Shown here: positions 58,151 through 64,000 of the stretch, one piece after another
How positions within the stretch are numbered: position 1 is the stretch's first letter
How the letters are laid out: each line of letters begins with the position of its first letter
Origin: Pollenia angustigena
Lineage: Eukaryota > Arthropoda > Insecta > Diptera > Polleniidae
Length of the DNA: 64,000 bases
Reading direction: 5' to 3'
NCBI GenBank assembly: GCA_930367215.1
Contig: OV884056.1
Span: forward strand, 234,475,127 to 234,539,126
The notes under the pieces: generated by a model
What the model saw: only the letters and a program-made list of their open reading frames with translations
Told to the model about the DNA's origin: nothing
Databases searched by the model: none
Translations under genes and position numbers: made by a program

Positions 58151-59469
58151 TATATGTATATAGATAAAGATAATAGATAATGAAAAATAGCCTCAAAGGG
58201 GTCCATTTTTCATTCCTTAATATTGGGGTCATTTTTGACTACACTTAAAATGCAAAAAAACCCCAACAAAAAGATGGAAAATAACCCCATAAAAAAAAAC
58301 AAAAATATTGCCCCAAAATTGCGTTTTGTTGTGTCTAACGTAAAATTTTGGGGCCATTCTTCGTTTTCTTTTTGGGGTCATATTTCCTGGGCTCATTATT
58401 TTCTTATTTTTTTATTATGGTATTTTTATTTTCATTCTATTTTTTTTTTTATTAATCAACAAAAAAACGGCCCCAAAATTTTACATGAGACACAACAACA
58501 CGCAATTTTGGCGCAATTTTTTTGTTTTTTTTTGGGGTTATTTTTAATTTTTTCGTTAGGGTGTTTTTGCATTTTAAGTGGAATGAAAAATGACCCCAAT
58601 ATCAAGGAATGAAAAATGGCCCCAAATAAAATCACAATTTTTACTTTGCGGCTATTTTTCGTCTACTAATAAAAAATGCAAATTTTAAGAAATGAAAAAT
58701 CACCCAAAACATTTTTACACAAATTTTATAAAATTGTATGTAAAAGTTTCTAGGGATAGTATAAAAAACCCGAATTCTTATACCTAAGTAGAGAAAATCC
58801 TTGCCGGTTATGCAGACATGCTTTAGTTAGCGAAGCCGGAAGGCCGGAAAGCCGGCTATTTAGAGAAGCTTTACTGAGCGAAGCCAGTGTTCGTTATACC
58901 ATAGAAAAGAAAATCCTTGCGCCCGGCCGAAGGCCGTCTATGCAGTGAAGCTTTAGTAAGCGAAGCCAGTGTTCGTTATACCAAAGAGAAGATAATCCTT
59001 TCATTTTTAGTTTCGGGAATATGAACTCCACCGAAAATGTTAAATGTAACATTCTTTGTGTTCTTTTTTGGGGTTAAAATTCATTATAAATTTTGAGGTG
59101 GTTTTTCATATTGCAGAATAACCCCAAATTTAGGGTCATATTTCATTTTATTTTTAGGGCTATTTTTCATTTTTTTGGGGTAATTTTTCATTAAAAAAAT
59201 GGGGCCATAATGCATTATGAAAAATAGCCCCAAATTTGGGGTCCATTTTCATTTATTTTTTTGGGGCCATATTTCCTGGGGCCATATTTCGCAGCGCCAA
59301 CAAAAACAATCTTTTACAAAAAATTTAGGCCTGGCAAGTCTTTGCCAAAGTAATGAAATTGTTCATGTTTAGTAATAATTGTGGCGATAGACACATTTTC
59401 ATCCTAATTGACATTCGATTCAAAGAATTTAGGCTGCTGTGCTGTGTTTTTTTGTGAATCAAAATTTAT

Positions 59470-61758
59470 CAGGGGTGTCATAGAAACTAATTTTATTGGA
59501 ATTGAATTTGAAACCGATAAAAAAAAATACGTTGGTATCATGAAATAGAATTTTGTCGGTTTTTTGTTCGAACTTAAATTAGTGTCGGTTTTAGGTGTCA
59601 CAGAAACCAATATTATCGGTTTTTTTTTGTTTGAAAACAAAACAAGCAGTTTAAAGCTCTTGTTTTTTATTGGAAATACATATCCATAGTTGTTAACAGC
59701 TTAATTTTGTTATTTTATTTTTTCAACAGTCAGATTTTTTGCATATATGGAAGTAAATAACATTTTTAAAATCAGTGATGCCAACTAAGTGTTTCTGGCA
59801 CTATTTATGGTGCTTTTTGATGCCTCAAAAACGCCAAAATTTTAGCCTTAGTGCCAAACTTGGTACTTTTTCAATTTTTCGTTAGTGCTTTTTATTTTAT
59901 TTTTATTTTTTTTCTAACATTTTTTAAAAGAGGATGATTTATTTGCTATTTGGAGTACAATTTTGAGAAGGCCTGTAAGGATTTTAAGATTTCAAATGAT
60001 AAAAAGAAGTGATAAAAGAAAGTTGCATTCGTTTTACCAAAAACTTTATTCACGAGGTTAGAGCTGGGCTTCCTAGCAATTTGGAAATTTTACAAGACGT
60101 TGCACTTTTAAGGGATGACAACATATTTAGTAATCGTAATAAAAACGATGTACTTGTTTTCGTATTTTAAAGAAGTAGACACTGTTTCAAAAATAGAAAA
60201 TGGCTTGGAAAATACTAGGAATTGTGAATGGAAAAATAAACTAAAATTATGAGTCATGTAGAAAAAATGTTTTGAAAAGTTAAAAAACATGCAGTCGGAA
60301 ACCGTACAAAAGAACGCAAAGACTTAAAAAAAAAAACAAAAAAAAGCAGTAACTTAGTATAAGCAAAGTGTCAAATAAATTAAAAACAGCTGACAGAAAA
60401 TGGTTTTATAGCGAGTTTTTAAACGCACGACACTCGTCTCCAAATAACCTTGTGTTGTGCACTTCTACCTTTAGTGCAATTGTAAAAAGGTTTGACTAAG
60501 TATCAGAGTACAAACATACCTACATGTTTTTTCTATTTTGCGCCTTATGTGCGTCTTTATTCAGAAGCATTCATGAGTTAAAATAATTGGATAATATCAT
60601 ACGCCAATTGTTTTATTAAACTTTGCACGATTTTAATTTAGATTTATTTAAACGATAAAATATAAGTTTTTTTTTTATCAATTATGGGCTGTCATTAAGT
60701 TTAATAAACAATGGTCGGTCATTGCAAATTTTTGGTAATTGCAACAGGCCAGATTTTTTCTTGCTTCTAAAATCGAGCTCGCACTGTACTACTTTAAAAC
60801 TGTTTTATGGCCAACTCAAACTCAGCTGATGATGCTGACATTATTGTTGCTGATGATAATATTAAAAGATTTAAAAATGTTTATATACAAATGTAAATAT
60901 ATGTATTATTTAATTTTAAATGAAATTGGTCCCCCACAGACGCCGTAGCCTTTTTTTACATTTTGGAGTCATTTAATATTCGGCACTCCCAGTTGCAACT
61001 TGTTTTGTGTCTTAAATTTAATTGAAAAAATGGCTTAGTGCTTTTTACGCTTTTATTTGTTCGAAATAGTGCTTTTTAGTGCTTTTTTAAATTTGAAAGG
61101 GCTTTTTGCTCTCAAAAAGTTGGCATCACTGGTTAAAATAGTATTTCTTGCAAGTTTCCGGCAGCAAACTCGCAAAAGCCTTCCCCTCACTTTTTCAGCA
61201 AATATGGAGCAACAGCAACTTGTTACTATATACATTTTATGGCTTGTTTGAAATATTAAATAACTTCGCGAATTTTTGCGGTGTTGCAAACATTTTTTTG
61301 CTATTTTCCGAAATTTTGTTTTTTAAGCGATTTCAAATAAATTTTAGGGTTTGTTTCCAATTTTACAATTTTTAGCCAGGTTCGCGATAGAAGCATTGTT
61401 TTCCTCTTATATTTCTGGTTCTTTACAGCTTTAACGATTTTTAATAAATTTAAAACGTTGCTATCATGCCGATGTTAGTAAATTTTTGCGAATTTCCGCT
61501 AATTTAACAATTTTTGCCGAATTTTTGTTATCCCTTATAGGTTAAGGGACTTTTAATAATTTCTATGGGTTTTTGCGATTTTGACAAATTTTCCCGAATT
61601 TTTGCTCAGCTTTGCTGCTCTTTCGTCGCAAACTATATTAATAAACATTTAAAGCAGTAAACCCACGCTTCAAAACATAAAACATATAATTCGAATACAT
61701 ATCGGTTTTATTTGTATTTGAAAATAACAAAACCGACTTGGATTCTATGACACCCCTG
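59470..61758. mobile_element. hAT-type element (CAGGGGTGTCATAGAA ends), host of a second hAT element
   Basis: CAGGGGTGTCATAGAA at 59470 and its exact inverted complement ending at 61758 form 16-bp termini. Subterminal repeats of TGTCATAGAAACTAATTTTA type occur several times (59470, 59597). The 8-bp flanks do not match, so the insertion is old or the ends come from different copies. No transposase is seen. The inner element is 59773-61131. Confidence 0.5.
59773..61131. mobile_element. hAT-type element (CAGTGATGCCAAC ends), 1,359 bp
   Basis: The ends CAGTGATGCCAAC and the inverted GTTGGCATCACTG are flanked by TTTAAAAT (59765-59772) and GTTAAAAT (61132-61139), an 8-bp duplication with one change. 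Subterminal TTAGTGCTTTTT repeats face each other. The interior has no intact frame. The CAGTGATGCCAA terminus is typical of hAT. Confidence 0.7.
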
Positions 61759-63035
61759 TATTATGATGTGGAATACATCAATTTTTATCCAGTATTGAAA
61801 TTAATTTAGGAATAAATATTTTCTTAACAGCTTTGAGACCTTCAACAATAAGCTTATAAGCCTATATAACTCAACTTTTTGTGTTATTTCCTTGGCTTAG
61901 GTATCATAGTAATTCGAGATGCTTTTCTTCCTGAAGGATAGTATTCAATTCGTAAAATAGAAGGATTATTTTTATTTCTTTGCGGTTTAGCTCCATAAGA
62001 ATTTTGTTGTCAATTCCATTAATACAAGGTGCTGTTTTGGGGTTTAAAAATTCAATAACCTTTTCGATAAGCTTTGTCTCAAATATTAGTGCTTTAGGTG
62101 TTACAGAAACTACAGATGGCTACTCTACTGATAAAGCGCTTAAATTATTAGGGATAAATATATTTTTCGAATGGTAAACAAACAGGTTTGCTTTGAAAAC
62201 ATCACTTCTTGCCCAACTTCCATTCGAATTTTACAGGGAGGGTTTAGAGATTACCGGTCTTTAATGATGTTTAGTTGCTCGCCATAATGAATAATAGTAG
62301 TTTGTGGGCTTTCATAAATTGTTTTATGCTACTTTTCCAACAATTTGGTTTTTTGATCCTCGAGTAATTTCACGGAAAGAAATTTATTTTCTAAAGTAAT
62401 CAATTTCGTTTCTTTTAACAATCAGCTACAAACATATTACTGTTTTCTTACAATCATAGTATGTTGATCTTTGATTATTGTTGCCTCTAACCATATTTTT
62501 TAAAGTAAATTCTCTAAGCTAAAGTTTAAATGGGCGTTACATTCCATTGTGGACTTACTTATATGTAGTCATATTTTGATTTATACGAAAATAAAAAAAA
62601 AATCCCTTGAGAAATTTTTCATAAAATTTTTTTTTTTAATTTTTTGAAATATGTTTGAAATTATATTTTAAGTGAGGTAAAGTGTTTTTTTTTTATATCA
62701 TCTTACTTTTTAAGATATTTGCGAAAAAGAAAGCGCTTAATTTTGGGGGAAAACGTAATTCAAATTATAGTTTACAGCAAATCTCAAAATTTTTATTAAC
62801 AAAATTTACCATATTTTATATAAAGTGATCATGTTTTAGATTTTTTTTTTTTTTAGCCTAATAAACAATTTTAATTTGTTGATAAGAACTTCAATATAAA
62901 TTGTATTTGAACTTACCTTTTCTATTTTTTTTTAAAGATGAGATCAGTTTTGGTAAATAATCTGCAAATACAAGAGTTAATTGTTAGAGCTAATAATTAT
63001 ACTGGCTATAATCAAATAAACAAACTTAATACACA
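61759..63035. other. no gene seen
   Basis: AT-rich DNA. GGTGTTACAGAAACTACAGA near 62098 echoes the subterminal repeats of the preceding hAT element. No supported coding frame. Confidence 0.4.
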
Positions 63036-63702
63036 AACAAGTAAGAAAGTATAGTCGGTCAAGCCCGACCATATGATACCCTACACCGCAATATTAAAAA
63101 ACACATCATGCTTATATGTCCATATAAATATGGATTTATCTAAGTTTATAAACTTCATTAAAATTGTTTGAAAGTTTGTGAGAGGCATAAATTGGCCCCT
63201 ACCTCACCTTGTGGTCCTATTTTTGAAAAACTGTATAGTTTTTGTGCCCATATAGAAATGGATCTATCTATGTTTTAAATTTCATTCAAATCGGTTTGAG
63301 TGGCAGAAATTGCCTCTGTCTCCCCTCGTGGTCCTATTTTCTAAAAAATGCATCCCTTGTGTGCCCATAAAGATATGGTTTGATAGTTTCTGAGAGGAAG
63401 AAATTTCCAACGATTTGGCCCATTTTCAATAGGCTTGGTCCTTGTGGCAATAAGAACCTATGTCGCAAATATTATTATCTCAATAATTGCGACCTGTACT
63501 TTGCGCATAAGATTACATGGACTGCCAGCCAGCCAGCCAGCCTGCCTGCCTGCCTGCCGGACGGGCATCGTTAGTTCGACTGAGAAAGTGATTCTTAGTC
63601 GATCGGTTTACTTTAAGTGTGGTCTAGGACCAATATTTTAAGGCGTTACACACATCATCACAAATGCATAATACCCTCTCCACTATTGCGGTGTGGGTAT
63701 AA
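63036..63702 (-). repeat. dispersed repeat, about 660 bp, copy 2
   Basis: Inverted relative to 19503-20163: it starts ACAAGTAAGAAAGTATAGTC and ends ACCCTCTCCACTATTGCGGT followed by GTGGGTATAA. It has the same three diverged internal units and a CCAGCCAGCCAGCCTGCCTG run (63523-63560), the counterpart of the GTCCGTCCGACTGGCTGG stretch in copy 1. The short open frames through this run are not genes. Confidence 0.65.
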
Positions 63703-64000
63703 CAAATCAAACAAACAAAGTTTACTCACAAAAGACTTTTGAGTTTTAATGTTTTCCGATAATCACTAAGGCCCAGGACAGACGATGAAATGCAACTGCT
63801 ATGAAACTGATACTTCTAGTTATGTTCAGGTCTATTTTTTTAGACCGCACATGACACGCACATCTTATAACCGTTTTGAACTGCATTGGAAATCATGTGC
63901 ATTGAAACCGCCGCATAGTGCTTTGTCACCATAAAGTGTATAGGCAAAACAAGAGTTCTTTTCGCAGAACGTATACTGATACTTAACCCTCTAGTGCCAC
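63703..64000. other. no gene seen
   Basis: Short terminal stretch without a recognisable feature. Confidence 0.4.

Larger units (their letters stand above)
56587..59298. mobile_element. non-coding element with Mutator-like ends, 2.7 kb
   Basis: The ends GGCGCTGCGAAATATGGCCC and its inverted complement match over about 28 bp. They resemble the ends of the neighbouring coding element (GGCTGTAGAAAATATCGCCC). Subterminal stretches are full of GGGGCCATTTTTCAT-type repeats in both orientations. Inside are a tRNA-like pol III promoter (56800-56870), GC-rich GCGCAAGGATTTT blocks, a 390-bp tandem pair (57225-58150) and an inner inverted repeat (58195-58620). No target duplication was visible. I treat it as a non-autonomous relative of the 49831 element. 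Confidence 0.6.

Noticed and set aside
58223..58612. 129-codon frame with many Phe and Trp residues
   Set aside because: It runs through an inverted repeat of GGGGTCATTTTT words in a Mutator-like element, and the translation is low-complexity.
1..64000. CRISPR arrays, rRNA genes and functional tRNA genes
   Set aside because: I looked for spaced direct repeats, rRNA-like blocks and cloverleaf-forming sequences. Only tRNA-like repeat heads were found.

Overview
The window looks like gene-poor, AT-rich intergenic or long-intron DNA from a higher fly (Diptera, probably a calyptrate such as a blow fly or house fly relative; this is inference). The pointers are the transposon mix (Jockey- and RTE-type LINEs, hAT, mariner, Transib-like and Mutator-like relics, dense MITEs), long A/T runs, short GT-AG introns and arthropod TATA/Initiator spacing. 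No bacterial-style operons, rRNA genes or CRISPR arrays are visible. Nearly everything recognisable is mobile DNA, much of it nested.

Layout. 1-9.4 kb: AT-rich DNA with several MITEs, TATCGATA-rich repeats, a 1-kb CACAGAAAAAA-ended element, a hAT-ended element holding a mariner transposase relic, and one candidate coding exon (2863). 9.5-16.5 kb: a 1-kb MITE broken by a GTCCGTCTGTCC-type repeat and by a near-complete RTE-like LINE (12669-16206). 17.9-18.8 kb: a 490-bp tandem duplication whose two units each carry a hammerhead ribozyme. 19.5-24.2 kb: dispersed repeats, a Transib/RAG1-like relic and a foldback element. 24.4-26.4 kb: a Jockey-type LINE relic with a clean Harbinger-like MITE inside. 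28.3-35.1 kb: a decayed LINE interrupted by a hAT element with an exact 8-bp target duplication and by another 1-kb TIR element; the hAT holds a third, decayed hammerhead. 37.4-40.9 kb: a near-perfect 563-bp tandem array that switches orientation in the middle.

46.5-47.8 kb is the one locus that looks like a host gene: TATA/Initiator promoter, signal peptide, two reading frames overlapping by 4 bases, and a poly(A) signal. 49.8-56.4 kb is a Mutator-like element, probably of the Phantom type (FLYWCH finger, MULE transposase, C-terminal RING, 9-bp target duplication, 65-nt intron). It was invaded successively by a composite MITE, a foldback element and a hAT element. 56.6-59.3 kb is a second, non-coding element with related ends that carries a tRNA-like pol III promoter. 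59.5-61.8 kb is a nested pair of hAT-type elements; the end of the window has another dispersed repeat.

Most promising for follow-up: (1) the tandem hammerhead unit, which resembles retrozymes or the terminal repeats of Penelope-like elements and predicts 488-nt RNAs; (2) the intron-bearing Mutator-like transposase with a RING finger; (3) the inverted 563-bp array with a 13-bp flanking duplication; (4) the unrecognised secreted-protein locus. All boundaries were read by eye, without alignment or database search.
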